From assembly GCA_947683425.1 (NCBI GenBank), contig CANTUQ010000076.1, positions 3,348,001 through 3,412,000 of the forward strand: a stretch of DNA of 64,000 nucleotides. The letters are read 5' to 3'. This DNA comes from Excoecaria cochinchinensis. Lineage: Eukaryota > Streptophyta > Magnoliopsida > Malpighiales > Euphorbiaceae. A program made the position numbers and the translations under genes. The notes below the pieces were generated by a model, which was not told the DNA's origin, did not search any database, and was given only the letters and a program-made list of their open reading frames with translations. Of the stretch, positions 53,282 to 64,000 are shown piece by piece. The first letter of the stretch is position 1. Each line of letters starts with the position of its first letter.

Positions 53282-55107
53282 TTTACAAGGTCTAACAGCT
53301 CAGATGGAGAGATTGTAGTTGCTACGGTGGATACACTTAATGCTTCAACTAACTTCTGTCTGTGAGAGGGAGACTGTCTCAAGAGATCCCGAATAGATAT
53401 CTGAGCTGTGGTCTTTTTCAGTTGCTTCACTATTGAATTTTCTTCCGGCTCTTTCTCTGCGATTGCTTGTGCTGGGTCTTGCTGCTTCTCAACTTCTGGA
53501 ATGACCCTCCCACTTCTTGTTACTGCTTCTACTCTTTCTTCTTCCTCTGAATCCCACGAATCCGTAAACTCTCCATTTTTCTCATCTTCATCATCTCCAC
53601 TCTCACTAGTGGACCAACAGTCTATCGTTGCCACGGAAATCCCTTCTTTATTCACTGTAGGGCGAGTAATAGCGACATACTCATTTCCATATATATCTTG
53701 CATCACGTACCACTCTGATAGGCTAGATCCAATCATAAAGACTGGAGGTGGCACCGTATTATAACCAGACTTCTTCTTGCTTTCTCTCTTCTCAGGATCG
53801 GTGATCTGCTTGTTGTCAATTAGATCTTGGACCCGATTCCTTAGCGTTATACAATCATCCGTCAAATGGCCGGTATGTTGGTGGAATGCGCAGTATTCAT
53901 TCTCTTTGTGCCCTGGCTGTCCTTGGGTCTTGGCCAGCCTAGGTGATAGGGGCCGCAGTTTTCCTTCTTTTATTAGCCTCTTCAGTACCCATGATAAAGG
54001 CTTACCCAAGTTAGCGAAATACCTCTGACTTACGCCGGTTGCAGACACCTCGGCAGTCTTCCCAACTCTGTTACCTGTGCTTGAACTTGCTGGTTTGGCT
54101 GTCCCCTGATTGCTGTATCCCCTCCTGGCATAGGACTCACTATTTGCCCTCTTGGCTAGATATTCTCCTTCTGCTTCTATGGCAATGTCCTTCAAGGACT
54201 CCCAATCCTTGAGTCCCTTCATTTTCAGTCCATCTCTCAAGTAAGGGCTAGCATTTCGAATGAATAGCCTGATCTGATCAAAAGTGTCCGGTTTGCGTTT
54301 CATCTCCATAACCCGGTTTCTCCATCGAGTAAGGTACTCGTGGAAGGACTCCCCAGCTTTCTGTTGTAGCAACTCGAGATCTTTCAAAGTGACATCCATC
54401 CGGGTACTGCAATCGTACTGCTTAAGGAACTCTTCAGTTAGCAAGTCCCAATCCTCCTTGGACCTCCTTTCAAGCCCATGGTACCAATCAATAGCAGCTC
54501 CTGTGAGACTCAAGCAGAAATACTCTATCTTTTGCTTTCTTGTTAAGGTCATTCCCTTCATGACCAGCGAGTATTGCTTGATGTGTGCGGCAGGGTCAGA
54601 GGTGCCATCAAATTTGGGAATGTCCGGCATCTTAAAATTCTGGGGAATCAGGTCATCCCCATCCAGCTCTCGGTCTTCCGGGTTCATTCCTTTTCCCACG
54701 GTCATCATCCTTGCCATGGCTTCAAATCTTTCTTCCATTTTCCTCCACATTGCCTCATCCAGTTTTGGCGACTTCTCTTTAGCTACTTTATGCTCCTCTA
54801 GCTCATCTTCCCCAAATTCAGCTTCAGACCTGGGGCCCTCTCTGCGCTCAATAGGTGCGGGCACTCTTTGCTCAACAACAGGTGGGTCAACCACTGGTTG
54901 GTTAATTGCAACAGGACGTTCTTCTCTTACAACCTCTTGTTCAGCTGGTACTCGGATAGGGGCAGCAGCAGCTTGTTGCCCAACTATGGTGGTGGCAAGA
55001 TTGCCCATCATTGCAATCATCCGGGCTTCAAATTCCTCCATTCTTTTTCCTACCTCCTCGGTGATTATTGCCCGAGTTGCATCAGACTCATTTGATGGAT
55101 TAGCCAT
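53282..55107 (-). CDS. gag: Open gag of element J (Tat/Ogre type), 3'-truncated
   Basis: About 608 uninterrupted codons, the best preserved gene in the window. The start at 55107 (MANPSNESDATRA) is preferred to an upstream in-frame ATG at 55383, because the intervening residues lie across the leader and the putative splice site. Regions: N-terminal helical segment, a variable proline/acidic linker, the capsid core with PKFDGTSDPAAHIKQY (~54610) through LTRWRNRVMEMKRKP (~54310), and the zinc-knuckle variant C-x2-H-x4-H-x4-C in EYCAFHQHTGHLTDDC (~53895). The VPPPVFMIGSSLSE linker, an acidic stretch and ISIRDLLRQSPSHRQK follow. It stops being gag at 53282, before protease, and would run ~35 codons into LTR sequence. 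It could supply or receive capsid, but has no enzymes. Confidence 0.85.
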
Positions 55108-56026
55108 GCTTACTTCTATTGATGATTCGGAAGAAAACCCCACACTTCCTTCTAAGACTGACTCTGAACTCTGATCCGACACTAACTCTGTTAACCCCAA
55201 AAGCGGCGTCCTTCTTAACCGTCCGTCGGGACCTTTAGACCACCCAGGAGAATCTATGATGGCTGAAGTGCAAAAATTGTTAAGATGATGCATGATTAAA
55301 ATGCAATGCATGCTCGTGCTGATGCAACATAGACAAACACATGCAAGCAGATAGATCCTTCCAACCTTATATCTCCCACACATGTGGTAGTGCGGTCTCT
55401 TTCCTAGGTGGGCTTAATCCATGGATTAACGTGGAACCCAATGGACACGTATGGTGCGCGGTGAAAAACCGGCAGCATAACAGCTCCTATCTAATGTACA
55501 TACGTATGGGTGTTTGGCAATTATGTATTTAAACAATTCAACTTAACTAAGATGGGCCCACCGGGGCATCAAAGCTTAGATGAGGACCATTTAATTAAAT
55601 TAATTTCGTTTAATATATGATGGCCCATATAGCAAGCATAGTATTACGGTACATTTCACCTAGTGGAAGTATCTATTGCCATTACATGAGCTTTGGACAA
55701 GGGAGATGTTTCTTTAAGGCTACCCAAGCATGATCCCTCCCGACGGGTCTAGCTCATCACAAGCATAGCGACCGATCGGGTCATCATTTTTATATACCAT
55801 TGAGGTACGTGGCTTGGGCTGGTGATTATCCTTAACACTTCCCCAAATTGAGTGAAAATGAGGTCGTGCTTCGGGAACGCACCGGGGCTTGAAAAGGGAC
55901 CAAACTAACTTAATCTAAAGCTCTAATGAGATGATATGCAATTTTGAGATAAAGCGAATTTATGAATTAAATTTTAACCATAAATGTTAAACGAGGTATT
56001 TTCAAATTGAAATCTCGAATCATATC
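55108..56026 (-). other. Leader of element J with candidate splice acceptor
   Basis: Non-coding. On the minus strand TTTTTGCACTTCAG|CCATCATAGA, AG as CT on the plus strand at 55263-55264, 156 bp before gag. The block shared with other leaders includes the GGGAAGTGTTAAGGATAATCACCAGCCC type sequence (reverse near 55815). Confidence 0.7.
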
Positions 56027-56045
56027 GTCCCCAGTGGAGTCGCCA
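56027..56045 (-). other. Primer binding site of element J
   Basis: Plus-strand GTCCCCAGTGGAGTCGCCA, the exact complement of the family PBS, one base from the LTR. Confidence 0.9.
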
Positions 56046-56046
56046 C

Positions 56047-58345
56047 TATGACGAGCGCCGGATCCCCGCGGCCGCCCATGGGACCGCCCGCTTGAGGGCG
56101 ATCGGGGCATTTATGGGTCCGTTGACAGCTTGCGATGAATCGCAAGTGCGTCTATGTTGAGCAACACGGAGGTTTCATGGAGTCGCCACCCAATAGAACA
56201 TTGGGAAAGTTTCTCTCGCCTCGGAGAGCCTAAGACTGCGCTTGGTATCCATTTTGGGCCAGCTAGAGGGATCATGGAAGGTGTACTCCTCACCCTAAGG
56301 AGCCTAGGATTAGCGCTAAAGCCTCGTGACTCAAGAAGTATCTTGAAGGATGACCTCTAACCTCTTGAGCCCAAAGACCAGAGCTGGGTCCGGGATTTCT
56401 CATCTATTTCTACCTCGATTAATTTATGATCAAATTTTAATTATCATTAATTCGCTCTCTCTCCACACGATGCAATTTTAATTTAAAAGCGCAAATATTC
56501 ACATTGAACGCGATAGGATAAACATATCAAAAATAACATCAAAGGTAAATTACAATAATACCAGGAGCAGAATACAACTCCCATTTAAAAGTGCAAACAT
56601 ACATAAAACCGGGGAATTTATTAATTATGAGGACTTTGGTCCCCGCATGCACAATTAAAGAAAATGTTCTGGATATGATGATTTTATTTGGGATGAAAAT
56701 TAGGACATTGGTCCCATTTTATTATGAAAAATCTAAATTAATTTAGTAAGAAATATTTTTATGATCTTTATTTAGGTGCGCATAGGAAAATATTTTATTC
56801 AATGAATATATACAAGGAAATTAAAAATATAAACGAAATGAGAATTAAAAATGTATAAAGGAAATACCAAACCCCACAACTCCTCCTTCATGTGCATGGA
56901 TGCTCAAATGAGAATAAAACAATGATTTGCAACCAAAAATCAAAAAGAAATTCATGTTAGTGATTAGGCCAATGAAATAATACAACATAAAAGGTAATAT
57001 GTACAATGACCATATAACATGCATAAGATACTATAACATGCATAAAAAATAATTATGATGCAATTTAACATGCATAAAGTGATTAAGATGCAATCTAACA
57101 TGCATAAGATGAAGTATCATGGCATATGCAACTTATTAATAATAGTTATTAATATACATGGAAGATTAGTGACAATCAATTTTATTATAGTTAAGACATG
57201 AATAATGTGTAACATGAGAATAATTCCACTTGACATGCGTAACTAGCATAAGATAATGACTATAACACTCATACATGCAAAAGAAAGCATAATAATAAAC
57301 ATGATATAGCATTAAGAAATTAAAGGTATTTACAACCTAAAACATGCATAATTACATGAACAAAGAATAATTTGACATGAAAAAAAATTAATAGAATTTA
57401 AAAAAGCTTATTTGTTATATGAATAATTGAAGATAAAAAAAATAAGAAGAATAATATGGAGACTAAGAGAATTTACATGTTTGATATGTTAATTGGAAGC
57501 CAAAATAAATGAAATTAACAAGAGAATTAATGAGCAAAGCCAAGAATAATTACCCTCAAATTCAGTTTTGAAGAATTGAAGATAGAAGTGTTGAATTCCT
57601 TGTCTTCTCTTGTGAAAATCCTTAGAAAATAGCTTGAAAACTTGAAGAAAAGCTCTTGGAAACAAGTGTGTAAGATGGATTTTTTTCTCTCAACTCAAAG
57701 CTCCAAAATTCAGTTTTTTTTCTCCAAAATGTTCCTGATTCGTCCTCTCCCGTTTCTGAATTTTTCGAGTGTTTTTAACCATCAAAAACTACCCAAAAAC
57801 CACCCAAAACCGTCCAAAAACCGCTAAAAATCGTGTTTGGGTCGAAAAATGGGCGAAGTGGGGCGAGAAATCGGCGTCAGGGGCGAGAGACCGTGCGCGT
57901 CGCGCACGTTTCCGCGTGATTTGCGTGGAGTTTCCGCGCACGACGTGCGCGGGGCGAGCGACGCCCTGCGCGTCGCTCGCGCGGAGCGCCCGACGCCAAG
58001 GGCGTCGGACGCGCGGAGCGCACGGAAATTCGCGACGGCCCTTGGCCGTCGCCTTTTCGTCGCGATTATTTTCCCCTATTTTATTTTCAACATTTTTCCA
58101 TCATTTTTCACTTTTTTTTTTTTTTTAAATTTTTTATATAAAATACCCTCAACCTAAAACACACTTTTTCTTCTTCAAAATAATTTAAAAAATATTTTTA
58201 AAATATTTTTAAAATACCCTTTTTACTCACCGAAAAGACAAGGAAAATCACTTCTGAGCTCCAATCTTTTTGCCTATAAGCCGGCATAGCTAAATTTCAT
58301 CATCGGGTAATCCTGATCAAGGCTACTCGGGACCCGGTGTCTACA
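56047..58345 (-). mobile_element. 5' LTR P of element J
   Basis: 2299 bp, TATGACGAGCGCC...CCCGGTGTCTACA on the plus strand (outer TG mutated to TA). It has a pseudo-PBS (56178-56188) next to CCCAATAGAACATTGGG, a diverged CCAGGAGCAGAATACAA box (56560), a donor-like ACCCTC (GT on minus 57552-57553) and a very GC-rich patch (57880-58060) with GCGCGTCGCGC-type dyads. The arginine-rich ORFs over the patch are artefacts of composition. Confidence 0.87.
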
Positions 58346-58468
58346 CATAACTCATGCATGATGATGCATGATATGGCATACAATGTGAAAGGTGCAAGGT
58401 GTCTGCCATGCACAATGTGTACAGTGCCCGGCCTAATGATGTATGCTAATGTGTACACACTATTATAT
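58346..58468. other. Unassigned 123-bp spacer between LTRs P and Q
   Basis: Contains ATGATGCATG repeats and GTGTACA motifs. No PBS lies next to LTR Q, so Q is a 3' or solo LTR in this orientation. The flank CATAA after P does not match the left flank GGTGG of J, so J shows no intact target duplication. Confidence 0.5.
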
Positions 58469-60969
58469 TGTGACGTGCGCCGAACCTAGCAAAGGCCCTC
58501 ATAGGCGAGACCCACTTTTAGGGCTTGAGCGATTGGTTCGCGTCTTTTGATCTTGTGTGTCACGAAACATCTTGGACACCTCCTTCCTAATAGAGCATTG
58601 GAAAGGATCATCTAGCCTCATGACACCTTTAGGCACCTTTGAGGTATTTTGGAGTCACAACCCAATTTACGAGAAATTGGGAAAGGTCTCTAACCTCGGG
58701 GGTCTTAAACCAAAGAAGGTATTCGGAACTTCGCTCTTATTAATGACTCAAGTTAAGTTTATAGATGAGTTTTTAAGAAATCAAAATTCCATCTCTCATT
58801 CCACACGATCACGCATTGAATTTAAAGTGCATTGCAAGCACATTGGAAAGCAATAAATAAAGTGATAAAAAAACAGTAAATAAATTACATAAAAAAGTGA
58901 AACAGAACAATCCCCCAAAATAAGAAAGCATAAGAAATAAAATTTTCTCTAAAATTAATTACAAGAGCCCAAAACGAATAAATAAATACATAAAAATAAT
59001 TAAAATGCTTCATACATAAATCGGGAGATTTGTTGAGTTTTAGGAACATTGGTTCCTTTTTATTAACTTGAAAACTTGGAGAACTATTTTTGGGTAATGA
59101 TAGAGAAAACCGGGATGAGTGATCCCATTTTATGAAAATTAGTTCCCCATTTGGAAAGTACGATTTTATTAGTTAAAATAGGACATTGGTCCATTTTATT
59201 AGGAAAATTTACAAGTTATTAATTATTGTAAAAAACATGATTTTCTATAATGCGAATGAATCTAAAATATATTTTTACACACAACATAAAAATAATATGA
59301 GAAAGGAAATACAACAATTAAAAATCCAAACCCTAAATTCGAAGATCTTTGAGCCGCCGATCCTCCATCTCGTGCTCAAGTATAACTCGCATAAATAAAC
59401 AAATTTTGAGGCAACAAAAAGGAAAAATAAAATAAAATTTTAGTAAAGTAAATTAAATATATAAAATATAAAAAAACAATCAAATAATGACTAATAAATA
59501 AATAAAATAAATAAGTCAATAAACATAATTAAACAGTGACCAATAATACAACAACAATAGGAGATAAAACGGAGCAGATTATATTATATTTTATGAACTT
59601 TTGGCCTGCTCAAACATTCGGGTATTCGGGTAAAATAGGAAGGAAAACGTTCGGGCACTTGGGTAAAATACGAAGGAAAACGTTCGGGTAAAGAAGGGGT
59701 GAAGGATGGAAGCACGACTTGTGCATCTTTGCACGAGTCGTGCAAGGAGAGCGTGCATCCTTGGACGAGTCATGCAAGGAGAGCACGACTCGTGCAGGGA
59801 TGCATGAGTCGTGCATTGCCTTCACGACTCATGAAAGAATGCACGAGCCATGAAGGCCACAGTAAGAGGCCGAGTCGTGCAAAAACTCACCATCCAAATG
59901 AAGCAGGAGCACGACTCGGACGAGGATTCACGACTCGTGCAGAAAAGCAAAGACAAGACTCAGAAGAAGAGCAGGACAATTTAGAAAAATCACGACTCGA
60001 TCAGAAAAATCAAAAGCATGACTCAGACACAAAGAACGATTCGGTTGAACAATCATGACTCGAACAAAAACAAAGGCAAGGTCCGATTGGGCAATCACGT
60101 CTCAGACAAAATAATAAAGGCATGACACAGACAACCATAAAACAGGGATGAAGAGAGTAGCGTTAACAAACTATTAAACATGATAACATACCACCAATAC
60201 GTCAATAATATTACGACGAACATGCCAATTAATCATAATAAATACTTAAAGTTCGTTTATGATAATAAACACCAACAAACATACGACATATAAATTAATA
60301 AGATCAAACGGGAAATAAATACAGTATGTACAATGAAGAAAACTCAGTAAAACAAAACAAGAAATAGAAAGAAAAAGGAAAGAAACATGAGGTTTATCCC
60401 AGTATTTACCCTCAGATATTGACTTTAGATTGTAAGTGAAGAAGTGTTGGCTTCCTTGTTGATTTTCTTGAATAGAAGATTAAAAAAACAGAGAATGAAA
60501 AAGCTTTAGATAAAAGTTTTTGTTGAGAAAAAACGTCAGGAATTAATTTCTTGGATTTAAGAACAATCCCAGAATACTTTGAGAACAAAAATCATTTTCT
60601 TGCTCTCTAAGCTCTTCTCTGTCTTTTTTTTTCCTTCCTGGTTCTTTAGGCATTTTCCAAAATAACCTCCTCCTCAGTTCTTTTACTTTTTCCATTTTAT
60701 ATTTCCCCTCAAAAATAGGGTTTCCTAGGTATATCCGTTTCAAAACCCTTGACCCCTTTTTTCCAAATCAGGTTTTTCCTCTTCAGAATTAGACATCCAC
60801 CTGTGTTTTCCAACAAAATCCCGAAAAAATAGGAAAAAGAGGCGCTGGGCACAGTCGCGCATGTGAGGCAGGTGAGATGCGCCTCACTAACATGAGGCTG
60901 CCTCTTACCAAGGTGAGATGGGCCTCACACCACAGGCCCTCAGAATTTCAAAATTTATATATATATATA
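58469..60969 (-). mobile_element. Ogre-like LTR Q, cut by element M
   Basis: Plus strand starts TGTGACGTGCGCC. Holds a ~420-bp CACGACTCGTGCA array (59695-60115), a donor-like TTACCCTC (GT on minus 60408-60409), TATAAAAT on minus (60694-60702) and a patch of GTGAGRTG/GCCTCAC dyads (60870-60940). It ends in an (AT)n run at 60969 where LTR L begins, so its own outer start is missing. Most of the remainder is A/T-rich with no gene. Confidence 0.78.
59695..60115. repeat. CACGACTCGTGCA palindrome array in LTR Q
   Basis: About 20 degenerate copies of CACGACTCGTGC or half sites (CACGACTC, GAGTCGTGC) at roughly 20-40-bp spacing, dense at 59700-59880 and decaying to the right. CACGACTCGTG is itself close to a perfect palindrome. 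Confidence 0.88.
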
Positions 60970-63191
60970 TGTAAACACCGTGTCCCGAGGTAGTCTAGAT
61001 CAGAGATTACCCGATGAAGAAATTGATGCCCGAGTCCGAATGAACGGTTAAGATTCAGGGATTTTGGCCCTCTAGATTCACAAGAAATATGTTTTCTTTA
61101 TTCACAACAAAGAGAAAAAGAGAATTGGGAGTTTTAGGGTAAAAAAAGGAAGTTTACCTCCACCGGCGGCTAGCCCGTCGATTGCGGTATGCCCGTCGCT
61201 CGACGGAGAGCCCCGACACCCGTCTGTGGTCCTCCGATGCCCGCCGGTAGAATCCGATTTTCTATAGGAAAATGGATTTAATCGACGCCCATCTGTGGGC
61301 TTCAGACGTCCATCGGTTGAATCCGGTTTCCAACAGGAAATAGGATTCAACTGATGCCCGTCGGTATGATTCCGACGGCCGTCGGTAATTCAAAACCTAT
61401 AAAAAGCAAATTTCACCCTTTTTGGGGTTGGCTAGTGGGACGAATTTAGCTATTTTTCTACCTAAAAAAAACCCATTTTCCAGCATTCTTTTCCATTTCA
61501 AGATTTCTCCATTCTACTTTGATTTTGGTGAATCAAAATTAATTAAAAAGGAGCTAAAATTGATTAGTTTCTAAGAATTTTGATTCCAACATGTGTGCAC
61601 TTCGTGAAAACCAAGAAAACGAAAATCCAAACTCTTCTTTTCTTGATTTTTACCCATTTCTCGTGAAGCGTGCGGGATCCGAATCATCAAAAATCCTTAC
61701 GAAAGCTAAAATCCGAGGGTAAATATTCTGGACACATATTTCATTTAGTTTATTTTAATTATTTTTATTTTTATTTTTTTATTTTTGTGTTGAAAAATTA
61801 TTTTGTTTGAGAAAATTTAGTTTTTACTGTTTTTTGGAAGAACAGAGGTGACTGACGGGTTATAAGGCCACCGACGCTCGTCGTTTATTTGAGTGACGGC
61901 ACGTATGTGACGCATTATTGCCCGTCGGTCATCCCAGGATATGCCCGTCTCTCGGATGAACGACGGTAGGCAAATCCGTCGATCGCTTCCAGCGACGCCC
62001 GTCTGTCATTCGTTAGTGGCTGTCCTTGGGTTCTATTTGCAATTTTCAAAGCCTTTTCCTCATTTTCTCTCTATTGTTTATTTCTTTTATCTCTAAATCT
62101 TTTCTCTGCTGCCTTTTATCAATAGTTTTATTCTTATTATTTTAGTTCTGAATTTTAACCTTTATTTTCATTAATATTTATTAATGTTTTGTTTTTTTAT
62201 ATTAACATTATTGATCATTTTGTGAGATTATTTTTATGTCTTTGGGATGATTTGGAGCTTAAGAGGACTTTTGCCATGGGAGACTCCATTTGGTTTACCT
62301 CTTTATCCTTTATTTATTTATTTATTTTTTTATTTATTTATTTGCTGATTTAATAATTTATTTATTCATTTTTTATTGATTATTTTGTGCTCACAATGAA
62401 TCGTTTAAATAAAAACGGATAATTATTTTATAGTAAATAAAATTGGGATTTTTACAAACTCAAGGATCCAACGTCCTATTTTCCTTCCAATAAAAACATC
62501 ACGATAAAAACTAGTTTCTTTTATAATAAATGCATGGAGGACCAAAGCCCTCAAAATAATTGAATTCCCCGTTTTTTTATGTATGCATCGCATTTTTATA
62601 AATGGGAGTTGTATTCCGCTCCTAGTGTCATTGTAATCTTATTTATAGCCATTGTTGTTATATATTTTTTTGTTTATTACGCTTTTAATGTGAATAAGTG
62701 CGCTTTTTAATTGAATTGCATCGTGTGAAGAGAGAGCGAATTAATAAATTCAAAATCTAATCATAAAATTAATCAAGGTAGAAATAGATGAGAAGTCCCG
62801 AACCCAGCTCTGGTCTTTGGGCTCAACGAGGCGAGAGGTATTCGATCACTCATTGGAACCTCCAAGACACCTCTTGTGTCCCACCAAAAGATTCAATTAA
62901 CAATCCTAGGCTCCATAGGGTTAGAGGGTCATTCCTAATGTTCTATTGGGGTGTTCACCTCCAAGACCTCTTTGGTTTGCCCAAGATGGATAAAAGCGCC
63001 GTCTTAGGTTCACTGAGGCGAGATGAACTTTCCCAACATTTTGTTGGGTGGCGACTCCATGAAACCTCCTTGTTACCCAAAATAGATGCACTTGTAAATA
63101 CCTTACAAGTTGTCAACGGACCCTCACTTGCCCGATCGCCCTCAAGAGGGCTGGTCGATGGGCGCCCCCACGGGGTTTGGCGCGCGTCACA
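60970..63191 (+). mobile_element. 5' LTR L of element M (family of A)
   Basis: TGTAAACACCGTG...GCGCGTCACA, 2222 bp, complete and followed by a PBS. GCCCGTCGG dyad cluster (61165-61385), TATAAAAAG at 61398, donor-like CGAGG|GTAAAT (GT 61719), a second dyad cluster (61850-62010), TTGTATTCCGCTCCTAG (62609) and a pseudo-PBS TGGCGACTCCA (63049-63059) after CCCAACATTTTGTTGGG. Left flank ATATA is a possible target copy. Confidence 0.9.
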
Positions 63192-63192
63192 G

Positions 63193-63211
63193 TGGCGACT
63201 CCACTGGGGAC
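63193..63211 (+). other. Primer binding site of element M
   Basis: TGGCGACTCCACTGGGGAC, identical to A's PBS. Confidence 0.9.
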
Positions 63212-64000
63212 ACTGGTTCGAGACTTTGATTTGAAAATACCTTGATGAAAATTTATGATTAAATTTTAGTTTATAAATTTGCTTTCTTTCAAATTTGCAT
63301 TTACATCCTATTAGAGCCTTAGACTATGCTAGATTGGTCCTTTCTAAATCTCGGTGCATTCCCGAAGCACAACCCTACGTTCACTCAATGTAGGGAAGTG
63401 TTAAGGATAATCACCAGCCCAAGCCTCGTACCATTTGGTATATAAAATGGAGACCCAATTGGTCGTTATGCTCACGATGAGCTAGACCCGTTGGCAGGAA
63501 CCATGCTTGGGTAGACCTAAAGTAACACCACCCTTGACTAAAACTCATGTAATGGCCGTAGATACTTCCCCTAGGTGATATGAACCGTAATACTGTGCTT
63601 ACTGTATGAATCCTTATGTATTGAGTAAATCCAAATGTCTTGCTTGGTTACCTAGCCAAAGGCTTTCATGCCCCGGTAGGGCCATGTCGATATATTTGGA
63701 TTACTTAAATACGTAATGACCATTTCCCATGTGCTTGTGCATTAGTTTAGGAGTGTTAGGCTGCCGATTTTTCGCCGCGCACCATGCGTGTCCATTGGGT
63801 TCCCTGTTGACCCATGGGCTAATCCTGCCTAGGGAAGAGACTATGACCACGTGTGTGGAAGTAATAAGGGTGGAAGGACTTATCTGCTTGTATGTGATTT
63901 GTGGGTGTTACATATCACGATCATGCATTTCATTTGCAATCATGCATCATTCTAACTCCTTGTTCCTACAGACATCATAAATTTGCCCTGGTGGACGAGA
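63212..64000 (+). other. Leader of element M, cut by window end
   Basis: Very similar to 233-1020 of element A. Candidate splice acceptor CCTTGTTCCTACAG|ACATCATAAA with AG at 63970-63971. The gag ATG would lie just beyond the window. Confidence 0.75.

Noticed and set aside
53408..55174. Plus-strand ORFs up to 296 codons
   Set aside because: Antisense shadows of the J gag ORF.
57769..58157. Arg/Ala-rich ORFs of 106 and 119 codons
   Set aside because: They lie on the GC-rich patch of LTR P, in two frames at once, with no domain.
1..64000. tRNA, rRNA, snRNA genes, LINE/SINE or DNA transposon termini
   Set aside because: I saw no cloverleaf-compatible A/B boxes, poly(A)-ended elements or clear terminal inverted repeats with transposase. 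A systematic scan (tRNAscan-SE, RepeatMasker) could still reveal small ones.

Overview
This window is plant nuclear DNA made almost entirely of nested, mostly decayed Ty3/Gypsy LTR retrotransposons. I found no host protein gene, tRNA, rRNA or CRISPR array. Two lineages are present. The first is Tat/Ogre-like: long LTRs (2.2-2.85 kb), termini TGTAGACA...GTCACA, a PBS matching the 3' end of tRNA-Arg (from memory), a G-patch after the protease, and a second plant-type RNase H between the classical RNase H and the integrase. The second is chromovirus (Tekay/Del)-like: LTRs starting TGTAAYACCC or TGTCACACCCC, a PBS-like site resembling initiator tRNA-Met, and a CCHC zinc knuckle. A repeat-rich seed plant is the safe reading. 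I cannot name the species.

Layout. 1-8024: Ogre-like element A (+), with the end of its 5' LTR, a broken gag-pro-pol, and an integrase fused to a 5'-truncated 3' LTR. 8025-14510: two chromovirus pieces, LTR C cut by element B (5' LTR plus gag-pro). 14511-16082: tandem repeats of Ogre 3'UTR type in two opposite orientations around a chromovirus LTR tip. 16083-18935: LTR N. 18936-19916: chromovirus LTR remnant D (-). 19917-53258: one old Ogre-like element, E-K (+), split by two insertions. These are the gag-only element F (23766-34470, 3' LTR truncated at a TTA microsatellite) and the minus-strand gag-only element G-H (35936-47855, perfect 5-bp TSD GTCAC, sitting inside E-K's integrase). G-H itself carries a solo chromovirus LTR, O (38773-41158, TSD TAAAT). 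53259-58345: minus-strand element J with a ~608-codon open gag. 58469-60969: LTR Q (-). 60970-64000: LTR L and leader of element M (+), the same family as A.

How the parts work together. Only element A has most of pol, and it is broken by stops, frameshifts and a missing integrase C-terminus. Nothing here looks autonomous. F, G-H and J look like gag-only elements that would depend on enzymes supplied elsewhere.

Most interesting signal. Both lineages show the same unannotated leader design. A splice-donor-like site lies inside the LTR after a TATA-like box (GAGG|GTAAAY or CCG|GTGAGC in the Ogre-like copies, G|GTAAGT in the chromovirus-like ones). A pyrimidine-tract/AG acceptor lies just before gag, in B directly abutting the gag ATG. 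The implied 2.1-2.6 kb intron would remove the rest of the LTR and the PBS, giving a translatable mRNA that cannot be reverse transcribed and an unspliced genomic RNA that can. Alongside it are hairpin arrays in the putative first exon, a second partial PBS next to a hairpin 132-144 bp before the true PBS, and lineage-specific palindrome minisatellites in the LTRs. All coordinates were read by eye. No alignment or database search was run.
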